In this document: positions 52,290-60,796 of the stretch, in pieces
Numbering within the stretch: the stretch's first letter is position 1
Layout of the letters: every line of letters starts with the position of its first letter
Assembly: GCF_000178115.2 (NCBI RefSeq)
Contig: NC_014828.1
Location: 2,201,310-2,265,309, forward strand
From: Ethanoligenens harbinense YUAN-3
GTDB taxonomy: Bacteria > Bacillota > Clostridia > Oscillospirales > Ethanoligenentaceae
Reading direction: 5' to 3'
DNA: 64,000 bases
Made by a program: the position numbers and the translations under genes
Notes under the pieces: model-generated
Database searches by the model: none
Seen by the model: only the letters and a program-made list of their open reading frames with translations
Told to the model about the DNA's origin: nothing

Positions 52290-53516
52290 ATGACAGATTT
52301 GCAGTACATACAAATCGGGACAAAAGAGGCGCAGCGCGCTTCGTTGGGCGTGCTGGTGGGCAGCACCATCACCTATGCCGTGATGTACAGCCCACAGCCG
52401 CTTATCAGTCTGTATTCAAAAGAATACCATATCCCGCCCGCCACAGCCAGCCTGTCCATTTCGCTCACGTCGGTCGCGCTTGCGGTCAGCCTGCTGTTCA
52501 TCACCATGTTCGCGGGGGGATTCGACCGCAAGCGCTTCATGAGCGTTTCATTGCTGCTCACGTCGGGCATGACGGTCGCCGCCGCATTTTTGCAGAATTT
52601 TTCGGCCTTTCTGGTCGTGCGTCTTTTAGAAGGGATTTCCATCGCCGGGTTCCCGTCCATTGCCATGGCTTATCTGAACGAAGAATTTTCTCCGCGCGAC
52701 ATCGGCAGGGTCATCGGCTACTACGTGGCGGGCACGGCGACGGGCGGCCTGATCGGCCGGCTCATCATCGGTATCCTTACCGAACACACCAACTGGCACA
52801 TCGCATTCGGGATACAGGGCGCGGTCAGCTTGGCGGGCGCGGTGTGGTTCTGGCGGTTTTTGCCGGATTCGCGTAATTTCAAAAAACAGTGTATCTCGAT
52901 TTCCAACTGGCTGGCCAGCGTGAAAAAGACCCTCTGCAACCTCCACCTTTGGCCCATGTATATCGCCGCGTTTCTGCTGATGGGCGGATACACCGCCGTG
53001 CTCGACTACATCGGCTATCCGCTCATGCACGCGCCCTACAACCTCAGCCAGACGGCGTTTGGCTTTCTGTTCGTCGTCAATCTGTGCGGCATTTTCAGTT
53101 CGGTGCTGTTCGGGCAGATGGCAGACCGCTATTCGCGCCGCAATGTGCTGGCGCTGGCCATCGGCGTCTTTATCGCGGGCGTGCTGCTCACCCTCTACCC
53201 CAACCTGGTCGTCAAGATCGCCGGGGTGGCGCTGGTCTCGTTTGGCTTTATGGCGGGGCATTCGGTCGCAAGCGGCTGGACCGGCCTGCTGGCGGAACAC
53301 AGCTGCAAAGGGCAGGCCGCCTCGTTTTATCTGCTGTTCTATTACATCGGTGCCAGCCTGGTGGGATGGTCGGGCGGATTTTTCCTTGACCGCAGCGGAT
53401 GGCAGGGCCTGTGCGGCTATATCACCCTGCTGCTCCTTGCCGCTTTTTGTGCCGCGTGTCGGCCGTGGCGCTGGATACACCGCGCGAACGGATCGGCTTT
53501 CCACCGGCACGCCTGA
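52290..53516 (+). CDS. MFS efflux-type transporter (YnfM-like)
   Basis: 408 residues, twelve membrane segments. Motifs: PLISLYSKEYHIPPA near the first helix, FAGGFDRKRFMSVSLLL loop, MAYLNEEFSPRDIGRVIGYYVAG, GQMADRYSRRNVLAL (second MFS A-motif) and GHSVASGWTG. Similar to inner-membrane transporters of the YnfM/AraJ sort, probably drug or metabolite efflux. It is the last gene of the folate run and may be co-expressed, but a folate-related substrate is only a guess. ATG 52290 lies directly after the folK stop. Confidence 0.9.
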   Translation: MTDLQYIQIGTKEAQRASLGVLVGSTITYAVMYSPQPLISLYSKEYHIPPATASLSISLTSVALAVSLLFITMFAGGFDRKRFMSVSLLLTSGMTVAAAFLQNFSAFLVVRLLEGISIAGFPSIAMAYLNEEFSPRDIGRVIGYYVAGTATGGLIGRLIIGILTEHTNWHIAFGIQGAVSLAGAVWFWRFLPDSRNFKKQCISISNWLASVKKTLCNLHLWPMYIAAFLLMGGYTAVLDYIGYPLMHAPYNLSQTAFGFLFVVNLCGIFSSVLFGQMADRYSRRNVLALAIGVFIAGVLLTLYPNLVVKIAGVALVSFGFMAGHSVASGWTGLLAEHSCKGQAASFYLLFYYIGASLVGWSGGFFLDRSGWQGLCGYITLLLLAAFCAACRPWRWIHRANGSAFHRHA

Positions 53517-53529
53517 CTCAACCGCACAC

Positions 53530-53573
53530 GTCACAAAGGCCGGGGCCCCTTTGGGGGCCCCGGCCTTTGTGAC
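53530..53573. terminator. Perfect 20-bp hairpin between the MFS gene and spoVM
   Basis: Arms 53530-53549 and 53554-53573 are exact complements with a four-base TTTG loop. No long U run follows on either strand. It sits between converging transcripts and presumably terminates both. Confidence 0.78.
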
Positions 53574-53586
53574 GCACTATATGTAC

Positions 53587-53667
53587 TCACTCGCCCTGCC
53601 GAATACCAAACAAAAGGCGCAGCAGCCCTTTGAGGAAGCGCGGGCTCTTCCAAACGACAACTTTCAT
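53587..53667 (-). CDS. spoVM: Stage V sporulation protein M (SpoVM-like, 26 residues)
   Basis: A 26-codon gene translated by hand; product begins MKVVVWKSPRFLKGLLRL and ends GIRQGE. Compared from memory with Bacillus SpoVM, also 26 residues, identical positions are Met1, Lys2, Lys7, Pro9, Phe11, Leu12, Gly14, Arg17 and Gly21, including the functionally critical Pro9. SpoVM is an amphipathic helix that recognises the convex forespore membrane and anchors SpoIVA, the coat basement layer. GGAGG lies eight bases before ATG 53667. The location after prpC-prkC-rsgA-thiN is the same as in Bacillus, which strongly supports the call. Confidence 0.88.
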   Translation of the reverse strand: MKVVVWKSPRFLKGLLRLLFGIRQGE

Positions 53668-53703
53668 ATCCAATCCCTCCGTATCTGCCGGTGCCGCGCG
53701 GCA

Positions 53704-53847
53704 TCAGCATTTGCTGCAAAAAACGCCCACCACGATCAAGGCGACCGCCAGCAAAACGACCGTCAGCTCCACGGGCAGGACAAAGGCCATCAGCACACCG
53801 ACCCCGAGAAAAACCGCCCCAAGGGCTTTTTGGCACCGTCTGTTCAT
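53704..53847 (-). CDS. 47-residue two-helix membrane protein, unknown
   Basis: Translated by hand: starts MNRRCQKALGAVFLGVGV, has two hydrophobic helices (about 9-25 and 29-44) split by a Pro-Val-Glu turn, and ends CSKC. GGAG is four bases before ATG 53847. It sits 36 bp upstream of spoVM and is presumably co-transcribed with it. Similar tiny two-helix proteins are common in Clostridia without assigned function. A sporulation role is suggested only by context. Confidence 0.7.
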   Translation of the reverse strand: MNRRCQKALGAVFLGVGVLMAFVLPVELTVVLLAVALIVVGVFCSKC

Positions 53848-53872
53848 GTGTCTCCCACTCAATCAGACGGCA

Positions 53873-53902
53873 TATGGTATGGCATGATTGCATTGCGGCT
53901 AT
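53873..53902 (-). promoter_or_regulatory. Possible sigma-E-type sporulation promoter for the spoVM unit
   Basis: Minus-strand CATACCATA (53873-53881) fits the CATAnnnTA -10 element of sigma-E/sigma-K. An ATA (53900-53902) lies 18 bases upstream, slightly longer than the usual 16-17. Predicted start near 53866 falls ten bases before the ribosome site of the 47-residue gene. No sigma-A-like promoter is evident. The rest of 53903-54087 has no gene. Confidence 0.45.
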
Positions 53903-54087
53903 GCCCTGCCGTCACCACCACTATATGTTCCGGACAGGAAAGGCGTGCATATCAACCGGATGGTTTTTCTACGGTTCTCCATAAAAGAGGAAACCAAGAT
54001 TCGCACGAATCTTTTGGACCTATAAGGATGAGAAGGAAAGTAGGCTGCTCCGTTCCCGATGACAGCGAGGATGCGGAGGACGGGAAA

Positions 54088-54747
54088 TCAACCAAGATGT
54101 CTGCTATTCAGCGGGAGACCGCAGGATTTGGGGCAGAGCATGATGAGCAGCGCTCCGCGTTTCACCGAGATCACGGCCTGCTCGTCGCGAAATTCATTGC
54201 TCACACCCAGCGGATCGGCGGTGCGCAGGCAGGCGTCCGTCAGTCCATATTTCATTCCGGTTTCGTTCACGCCATCCGCCGGCCCGTCAAACGGAAAGAC
54301 CGACACATAATAGTCCTCGCGCTTTTTCAGGCGCAGCGAGCCGTTTTTCACCACATGGATTTCCACGCCGCCGTCCGCAATCGTACCGGAAGCGCCGTGC
54401 TCGGCCAGATAGAGCAGCGCGCACAGATTGGCATAGGCATGATCCGGGCGGCCACCCCATGCGCCAAGCAGCAAAAAAGAACGATACCCCATTACCAGCG
54501 CGCGCTTGACGGCCAGCATGGTGTCGGTATCGTCCTTTTCAGGCGGAAAACGTTCCGCCGGCACGCCCTCCGGAAGACGCTCCACGGAATCCAGATCGCC
54601 CAGCACCCGCTGCGGGCGCACGCCCAACCGACGGGCGTTATCGGCACCGCCGTCCGCACAGAGGATATAATCGTCCGGCCGCACCAGGCGCCGGAGCGCG
54701 GGGATATCCTGCATCGGCCCTGCGGCGATCAAGAGGCATCTGCTCAT
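54088..54747 (-). CDS. thiN: Thiamine pyrophosphokinase
   Basis: 219 residues. ADGGADNARRLGVRPQRVLGDLDSV, PEKDDTDTMLAVKRAL and LGAWGGRPDHAYANL are the catalytic motifs. It converts thiamine to thiamine diphosphate. ATG 54747 overlaps the rsgA stop; the 45 upstream in-frame residues overlap rsgA and are not family-like. The Bacillus order rsgA-rpe-thiN is kept except that rpe is missing. Confidence 0.95.
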   Translation of the reverse strand: MSRCLLIAAGPMQDIPALRRLVRPDDYILCADGGADNARRLGVRPQRVLGDLDSVERLPEGVPAERFPPEKDDTDTMLAVKRALVMGYRSFLLLGAWGGRPDHAYANLCALLYLAEHGASGTIADGGVEIHVVKNGSLRLKKREDYYVSVFPFDGPADGVNETGMKYGLTDACLRTADPLGVSNEFRDEQAVISVKRGALLIMLCPKSCGLPLNSRHLG

Positions 54748-55670
54748 TTTTTCAATTCCCAGTCCTTGATGTCTTTCACCGCTTCGTACATCGCGCAATA
54801 GCTTGCGTGGCGGGATGCGGCGATCTCCCCCCGCTCCACGGCCGCGCGCACCGCGCAACCGTCCTCGCGCACATGCGCGCACCCACGGTAGCGGCAGCCA
54901 TCCAGATACGGCGCAAACTCCCGGAAGGCAAAAGGCAACTGCTCCTTGCGGATGAGCACCGCGCCCGCCACGTCCAGCGCCGAGAAGCCCGGCGTATCGG
55001 CCATATACCCCTCTTGGGAGATACCGTAATCCGCCATGCGGAACAGCTCCACCGTGCGGGTAGTGTGGCGGCCGCGCCCCAGCCTGCGGCTGACATCACC
55101 CACCTGCAACGACAGAGCCGGTGCGATACGGTTGAGCAGGCTGGACTTGCCCACCCCGGAATTGCCCGTGAACGCACAGACGCCTTGCAGCGCGTCGCGC
55201 ACCGCGGTCACGCCCTGCCCCGTCATGCTGGACACCACAAAGGCGGCAAAGCCCGCCTTGCGGTAAATATCCGCCAGCTCGTCCACCGGCGCAAGGTCGC
55301 ACTTGGTAAAGATGAACGCCGGCTCGATCCCGGCCGTTTCGGCCAGCGCCGAGAGTTTATCAATGGCAAACGTATCCGACTGCGGCGACGCCGCAGCCGA
55401 CACGATGAACAGCCGGTCCAGATTGGCGAGCGGCGGGCGCACCAGCGCGTTGCGGCGCGGCAGGATTTCTTCAACCGTGCCCTCGCCCGCCTGTTCGTCC
55501 TGCACGGAAAACCGCACCCGGTCGCCCACCAGAGGCGTCATCTTCTCCTTGCGAAAAATGCCGCGCGCACGGCAGGCCACCGTGTGCTTCGCATCCCGCA
55601 CGTAATAGAACCCGCCCGTCGCGCGGACGATCAGACCTTCGTAGAGTTCTATAGCGGCATTTTCCATCAT
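54744..55670 (-). CDS. rsgA: Small ribosomal subunit biogenesis GTPase RsgA
   Basis: 308 residues. N-terminal OB domain, then a circularly permuted GTPase: FTKCDLAP (G4) precedes FTGNSGVGKSSLLNRI (G1), with RHTTRTVELF (G2) and DTPGFSALD (G3). The C-terminal zinc site is CRYRGCAHVREDGCAVR. It helps late 30S maturation, and in Bacillus is a PrkC substrate. Overlaps prkC and thiN by four bases each. Confidence 0.97.
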   Translation of the reverse strand: MMENAAIELYEGLIVRATGGFYYVRDAKHTVACRARGIFRKEKMTPLVGDRVRFSVQDEQAGEGTVEEILPRRNALVRPPLANLDRLFIVSAAASPQSDTFAIDKLSALAETAGIEPAFIFTKCDLAPVDELADIYRKAGFAAFVVSSMTGQGVTAVRDALQGVCAFTGNSGVGKSSLLNRIAPALSLQVGDVSRRLGRGRHTTRTVELFRMADYGISQEGYMADTPGFSALDVAGAVLIRKEQLPFAFREFAPYLDGCRYRGCAHVREDGCAVRAAVERGEIAASRHASYCAMYEAVKDIKDWELKK

Positions 55671-57658
55671 TTGCGCCCACGGGAGGAATGATAGGTGTTT
55701 GTCGTGGTGGTTGTCGTACTGGTTGTCGTGCTGGATGTGCTGGACGTACTAGCTGTGCTGGACGTACTAGATACACTGCTCGTTGCCGGACCGAGGCTCA
55801 CCACTAAATCCACATGCTTGTTGTCCGATTCCGTTTGTTGGCTGATGACATCTCCCTGCGCCACCGTGCTGTTATTGGCATATGTCACATTGCCAAGCGA
55901 GTATCCATTATTCTGAAGATCACTCGTTGCTTTGCTTATCGATTCACCGACCACATTCGGGGCCGATGGTGTACCGCTGCTCACCACCAGATTGACCGCC
56001 GTGTTCTGCGGAATCTGCGTGTTGGCCTTCTGGTCCTGCGAGATAACGGTGCCGGCGGCAACCGTCGAACTGCTCTGCTGTGTCACATTGCCCAGCTTCA
56101 ACCCGGCGTTTTCCAGCGCGGTCTTGGCCGCATCCTGCGTCATGCCCACCACGTTCGGCACCGTCTCATTGACGACGACCGGCCCGAGGCTGATATAGAG
56201 CGTGACACTCGAGCCGGAATTGACCTGCGTGCCCGCCACCGGGTCGGTCTTGACGACCGAGCCTTTTGCCACGCTGTCGTCATTAATCGACTGGATGGTG
56301 TATTGCAGCCCGTTCGCGGTGAGCTGCGCCACCGCGTCGGCCTGGGCCAAATTGGTCACATCCGGCACGGTGACCTGCTTCGGCCCCAGGCTGACCACCA
56401 CCGAGACCTGCGCGTTTTTCTTCACGTCTGCATTGGCTTTCGGGTTTTGAGACAGAATCTGCCCGGCCGGTGCGGTGTTGTCGTACTGCGTGTTGGACTT
56501 GACGATCTGCAGCTCTTTGCCATACTGCTGCACCACCGTATCGTACTGCTGGCCCACGAGATTGGGCACCTTGACATCCGGGGTGGCGCTATGCGGAAAG
56601 ATACCGAACACATACATCATGATGCCGATGATGACCGCCGCGATGAGGATAAACACGATGGCGATCTTGGACAGCAGACTGATATAGGATTTATTCTTTT
56701 TGGCCGCCTCTTTTTTGGGAGCGACTTCCGGCTGTTTTTCCGGCTCCGGTTCCCCCTTGACCTTTTTCACTGCGTCATAATACCGGGTGGGGCTGTCGTC
56801 CACAAAATATTTATATGCAAAATGGATGCTGGGGTTTTGCTTGAACGCGTTGATATCAGCCAGCATGGCCGCCGCGGAGACATACCGCCTGGCGGGCTCC
56901 TTCTGCATGGCGCGCAGCGTGATCTCCTCCAGCCCCTCCGGGATATCGGGGTTGAGCTCGCGCGGGCGGCGGGGATCGGTCTGCATCTGCATGATGGCGA
57001 CCGACACGGCGTTTTCCGAGTCAAACGGCAGCTTGCCGGTGAGCATCTCATACAGCATGACGCCCAGCGAGTAGATGTCGGATTTTTCATCCGTGCGACT
57101 GCCGCTGGCCTGCTCCGGGCTGATGTAATGCACCGAGCCGATGGCTTTGTCGGTCATGGTGCGGGTTTCACTGTTGGCCATGCGCGCGATGCCGAAATCG
57201 GCCACCTTGATGGTGCCGTCCTCCAGCATCATGATGTTCTGCGGCTTGATGTCCCGGTGCACGATGCCCTTTTCATGCGCATGCTGCAGCGCGCGCAGAA
57301 TCTGCACGGTAAAATGCACGGCCTCTTTCCAGGTGAGCACATGCTGCTGGTCGATGTATTCCTTGAGGGTGATGCCGTCTACATATTCCATGACGATGTA
57401 CTGCAGGCGCTCATCCAGGCTGACATCGTACACCTTCACGATGTTTGGGTGAGACAGCATGGCAATGGCCTTGGATTCGTTCTTGAACCGGCGTTTGAAA
57501 TCCTCGTTGGAGAGATATTCGTCTTTGAGCACCTTGACGGCGACCACGCGGTCGTCGATCTCGTCGTAGGCTTTGTAGACAATGGCCATGCCGCCCACGC
57601 CGATGACTTCCTGTATGGCGTATCTGCCGTCCAGCTTTCTGCCGATCATGTTTTCCAT
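55667..57658 (-). CDS. prkC: PASTA-domain serine/threonine kinase PrkC
   Basis: 663 residues. N-terminal Hanks kinase: glycine loop GVGGMAIVYKA, catalytic HRDIKPQN and DFGIAR, activation loop with Thr-rich ETRTMTDKAIGSVHYISPEQ. One membrane helix (about 330-352) is followed by four PASTA modules (starting around SATPDVKVPNLVG, QVTVPDVTNLAQ, NETVPNVVGMTQ and SAPNVVGESISK). The tail is almost pure Ser/Thr. PASTA domains sense muropeptides or lipid II and the kinase controls germination, wall synthesis and translation. ATG 57658 has GGAG eight bases upstream; GTG 57667 is a weaker alternative. Confidence 0.97.
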   Translation of the reverse strand: MENMIGRKLDGRYAIQEVIGVGGMAIVYKAYDEIDDRVVAVKVLKDEYLSNEDFKRRFKNESKAIAMLSHPNIVKVYDVSLDERLQYIVMEYVDGITLKEYIDQQHVLTWKEAVHFTVQILRALQHAHEKGIVHRDIKPQNIMMLEDGTIKVADFGIARMANSETRTMTDKAIGSVHYISPEQASGSRTDEKSDIYSLGVMLYEMLTGKLPFDSENAVSVAIMQMQTDPRRPRELNPDIPEGLEEITLRAMQKEPARRYVSAAAMLADINAFKQNPSIHFAYKYFVDDSPTRYYDAVKKVKGEPEPEKQPEVAPKKEAAKKNKSYISLLSKIAIVFILIAAVIIGIMMYVFGIFPHSATPDVKVPNLVGQQYDTVVQQYGKELQIVKSNTQYDNTAPAGQILSQNPKANADVKKNAQVSVVVSLGPKQVTVPDVTNLAQADAVAQLTANGLQYTIQSINDDSVAKGSVVKTDPVAGTQVNSGSSVTLYISLGPVVVNETVPNVVGMTQDAAKTALENAGLKLGNVTQQSSSTVAAGTVISQDQKANTQIPQNTAVNLVVSSGTPSAPNVVGESISKATSDLQNNGYSLGNVTYANNSTVAQGDVISQQTESDNKHVDLVVSLGPATSSVSSTSSTASTSSTSSTTTSTTTTTTNTYHSSRGRK

Positions 57659-57663
57659 CCGTT

Positions 57664-58404
57664 TCACTCCTGGTCGTTCCGGTTGACGATCATAACCACC
57701 GTGATATTGTCCGTGCCTCCGTTCTCGTTGGCAAGGGCCGTGAGTTTTTCGGCTGCTGTTTCAGAATCTTCCCGCATGGCCTGCACGAACGATTCGCTTT
57801 CCACCAGATTGGAAAGCCCGTCGGAGCAGAGCAGCACACCCGCGCCTTTTGGGAATGGATGGGCGCCGAAGTCAATCTTCAGCGCGGGCTCCACGCCCAG
57901 TGCACGTGTGATGATATTTTTATTGGGATGATTACGCGCTTCTTCCGCGGTGATCTCGCCGCTGTCCACCATTTCCTGCACGACGGAGTGGTCGCGCGTG
58001 AGTTGTGTGGCCTCCCGGTCGAGCAGATAGGCGCGGCTGTCGCCGGCATGGGCCACAAACAGCAAATCGGCGGTCGCAATGCAGGCGACCACCGTGGTAC
58101 CCATGCCATACAGGGAAACGTCCTGCCCGGCGCGTGCATACACCTGGGCGTTGGCGTCCATCAGAGCGGAAAAAAGCAGAGCGCGCACCGCTTCGTCGTC
58201 CGTCCGGCCATCATACCGGCTTTGGATGCTGTGCTCGATCGAACGCACCGCCATGCTGCTGGCCACGCTGCCGCCGTTCGCGCCGCCCATACCGTCGCAG
58301 ACAACGGCCCAAACCGCGCCGCCAGGCAGTTGCCCATAGGCATAATCATCCTGATTGGTTTTCCGCACTTTCCCGACATCCGTTTTGCCGATGAGTTGCA
58401 ACAA
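57664..58404 (-). CDS. prpC: PP2C-type protein phosphatase PrpC (Stp)
   Basis: 246 residues. Metal-binding motifs KTNQDDYAYG, VCDGMGGANGG, AHAGDSRAYL and GGTDNITVV define the PPM family. It reverses PrkC phosphorylation. The start is TTG 58404, seven bases after GGAGG, with no suitable ATG nearby. The stop lies six bases from the prkC ATG. Confidence 0.96.
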   Translation of the reverse strand: MLQLIGKTDVGKVRKTNQDDYAYGQLPGGAVWAVVCDGMGGANGGSVASSMAVRSIEHSIQSRYDGRTDDEAVRALLFSALMDANAQVYARAGQDVSLYGMGTTVVACIATADLLFVAHAGDSRAYLLDREATQLTRDHSVVQEMVDSGEITAEEARNHPNKNIITRALGVEPALKIDFGAHPFPKGAGVLLCSDGLSNLVESESFVQAMREDSETAAEKLTALANENGGTDNITVVMIVNRNDQE

Positions 58405-58422
58405 AGGTGTCCCTCCCTTTTG

Positions 58423-59451
58423 TCACCGCGCCGCCTGCCTGAGCTGCCCGCAGGAAGCCTGGATATCCGCGCCCAGCGTGCGCCGCACGGTGACTGTCAG
58501 CCCGAATCCCGCCAGGAGGCGGCGAAACCGCTCCACTTTTTCAGCCGGGCTTTTCTGATAGCTTCTTTCTTTCACGGGATTGGCCGGGATGAGGTTGACG
58601 TGGCAGAGCATTCCGCGCAGGCGCGCCGCTAGTTCTTTGGCGCACGCGGGCGTATCGTTCACCCCGTCAATCATGGCATACTCAAACGAAATACGCCGAC
58701 CGGTCGCTTCTATATAATCCCGACAGGCGGCCAGGAGCGTGTTCACGCCCCATTTCCGGTTCACCGGCATGATGGAGGAACGGATCGCGTCGTTCGGCGC
58801 GTGCAGCGACACCGAAAGCGTCAACTGCAGTTTTTCCTCCATCAGGCGGCGGATACCGTCCACCAGCCCGCAGGTTGAGAGGGACACATGCCGCAGACTC
58901 ATGTTGAGCCCGCCTTTGCATGAAAGCAGGTGCAGAAATTTTACAACATTCTCATAATTGTCGAGCGGCTCGCCGATGCCCATCAGCACCACATGCGACA
59001 CCTTGCGCCCCGTATCCTTCGTGACGGCCAGAATCTGGTCGAGCATTTCGGAGGGTGCAAGCGAGCGGTGCAGCCCGCCGAGGGTGGAGGCGCAAAACCC
59101 GCAGCCCATCCGGCAGCCCGCCTGCGTGGAGATGCAGACGGAATCGCCGTAGGAATAGCGCATCATCACCGTTTCGACACATTCGCCGTCCGAAAGGGCG
59201 AACAGGTACTTCACGGTGCCGTCGAGCACAGATTCCAGCCTGCGCACAGTCTGCACGCGGGTGATGAGCGCATGCTCCTCCAGCACGGCGCGGAACGCCT
59301 TGGACTGGTCGGTCATTTCATCAAACGAACCGACCCCGCGGTGCAGCCAGGCAAACACCTGCTTCGCCTTGTAGGCAGGCGCGCCCAGCGCGCGGAAAAA
59401 CGCGCCGAGTTCTTCGATATCCATTGATTTGAGGTCACGTTTTTCATCCAT
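58423..59451 (-). CDS. rlmN: Dual-specificity 23S rRNA/tRNA m2A methyltransferase RlmN
   Basis: 342 residues, radical SAM. The cluster motif CRMGCGFCAST, MGIGEPLDNYENV and the C-terminal SCGQLRQA containing the methyl-carrying Cys are visible; the N-terminal domain starts DEKRDLKSMDIEELGAFF. It methylates A2503 of 23S and A37 of some tRNAs. The frame is open 96 codons upstream over rsmB, but ATG 59451 with AAAGG is the family start. Confidence 0.97.
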   Translation of the reverse strand: MDEKRDLKSMDIEELGAFFRALGAPAYKAKQVFAWLHRGVGSFDEMTDQSKAFRAVLEEHALITRVQTVRRLESVLDGTVKYLFALSDGECVETVMMRYSYGDSVCISTQAGCRMGCGFCASTLGGLHRSLAPSEMLDQILAVTKDTGRKVSHVVLMGIGEPLDNYENVVKFLHLLSCKGGLNMSLRHVSLSTCGLVDGIRRLMEEKLQLTLSVSLHAPNDAIRSSIMPVNRKWGVNTLLAACRDYIEATGRRISFEYAMIDGVNDTPACAKELAARLRGMLCHVNLIPANPVKERSYQKSPAEKVERFRRLLAGFGLTVTVRRTLGADIQASCGQLRQAAR

Positions 59452-59482
59452 CGGTTTCGCCTTTATCCGGGTCGCCCAACCG

Positions 59483-60793
59483 TTACGAACGGCGGAGCAG
59501 CTTTGCGATGAAGAAGCCATCCGTCCCATCCGCCTGCGGGAACAGCGTTGCGTTGCCCGCGGGCGCACTGGGGAACGGCACCGGCTCAAACCCGGCGTGC
59601 CCGTCCAGAAAACGGCGGACCACCGCTTCGTTTTCGGCGGGGTTAAGCGCGCAGGTGGAATAGACCAGCACGCCCCCCGGTTTGAGGTTCGCTGCGCCAT
59701 CACAAAGTATATGATACTGTAAATCGGGCAGTCCGTCAAATATTTTGGGGTTTTTGTAGCGGATTTCCGGTTTTCGGCGGATCACGCCCAGCCCGGAGCA
59801 GGGCACATCACAGAGCACGCGGTCGGCAGGCGGGAGTGGTTCGCCGCCTGTCGCGTCCCGCACAGACGCTTGCACGATGCCCGAAAGGCCCAGCCACCCA
59901 GCGCCTTCCTCAATGAGCCGGACGCGGTGCGCATGCAGGTCGAATGCCCGCACCATTCCCTGCCCGCGCATGTGCAGCGCCAACGTGAAGCTCTTGCCAC
60001 CCGGCGCGGCGCACAGGTCATACACCGTTTCACCCGGCTGTGGATCGAGCGCGGCGCAGGCCATCTGCGAAGCGATGTCCTGCACAAAAAAACACCCTTC
60101 CGTGAACGCGGGCAGCGTGCGCAGATCAGCGGAGTGGGAAAGCAGCAACGCGTCCGGCACCGACGCGTCCGGTGCGGCCTCGATGCCCGCCTCCGCCAGT
60201 TCCGCCCGGAGTGCGTCCGGTGTGGTGCGCAGCGTGTTCACCCGCACGGCCAGCGGCGGCACGGCGTTGAGCTGCTCCAGAATCTCCCGTGTCCGCTCCG
60301 GCCCATAGGCCTGCCGCCAGAGTGCGATGAGCGCACGCGGGCAGGAATACCGCACCTCCCACGCGCGCAGCACGTCGGCTTCTTCCGAAGGAAACGGCAG
60401 TGCACCACGTTTCCTGTCCAGCCCGCGCAGTACACCGTTGACAAACCCGGATGCGTGCCCCAGATGCCGCTTCTTTGCAAGCTGCACGGCTTCGTTCACC
60501 GCGGCCCTTGCGGGTATTTTATCCAGATAGCAAAGCTGGTACGCACCCAGCCGCAAAATTGCGCGCAGCACGGGCTGCATCTTCTGCACCGGCCGGCCGG
60601 ACGCCGTTTCCAGCAAATAGTCCAATGTGATGCGGCGCGCAACCACGCCGTAGACCAACGCGGTGGCAAGCGCCGCGTCCCGTCTGGAAAGCGCCGCCTT
60701 TTCCAGTTCGGCGTCCAGCAGCAGGTTGGAATAGGAATCGTCCTGCTCCATACGCAGCAACACCGAAAGCGCGACTTCGCGCGCCTGCGCCAC
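59483..60793 (-). CDS. rsmB: 16S rRNA (cytosine967-C5)-methyltransferase RsmB
   Basis: 436 residues: an N-terminal NusB-like RNA-binding domain (AREVALSVLLRMEQDDSYSN) and a C-terminal SAM domain with VYDLCAAPGGKSFTLAL, LCDVPCSGLGV (catalytic Cys) and VYSTCALNPAENE. Start is GTG 60793, four bases after fmt. In the conserved fmt-rsmB-rlmN order. Confidence 0.97.
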   Translation of the reverse strand: MAQAREVALSVLLRMEQDDSYSNLLLDAELEKAALSRRDAALATALVYGVVARRITLDYLLETASGRPVQKMQPVLRAILRLGAYQLCYLDKIPARAAVNEAVQLAKKRHLGHASGFVNGVLRGLDRKRGALPFPSEEADVLRAWEVRYSCPRALIALWRQAYGPERTREILEQLNAVPPLAVRVNTLRTTPDALRAELAEAGIEAAPDASVPDALLLSHSADLRTLPAFTEGCFFVQDIASQMACAALDPQPGETVYDLCAAPGGKSFTLALHMRGQGMVRAFDLHAHRVRLIEEGAGWLGLSGIVQASVRDATGGEPLPPADRVLCDVPCSGLGVIRRKPEIRYKNPKIFDGLPDLQYHILCDGAANLKPGGVLVYSTCALNPAENEAVVRRFLDGHAGFEPVPFPSAPAGNATLFPQADGTDGFFIAKLLRRS

Positions 60794-60796
60794 GCC

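Noticed and set aside
55814-57931. A 705-codon plus-strand frame opposite prkC
   Set aside because: His/Arg/Asp-rich composition typical of an antisense shadow, no ribosome site or domain; prkC on the other strand is unambiguous.
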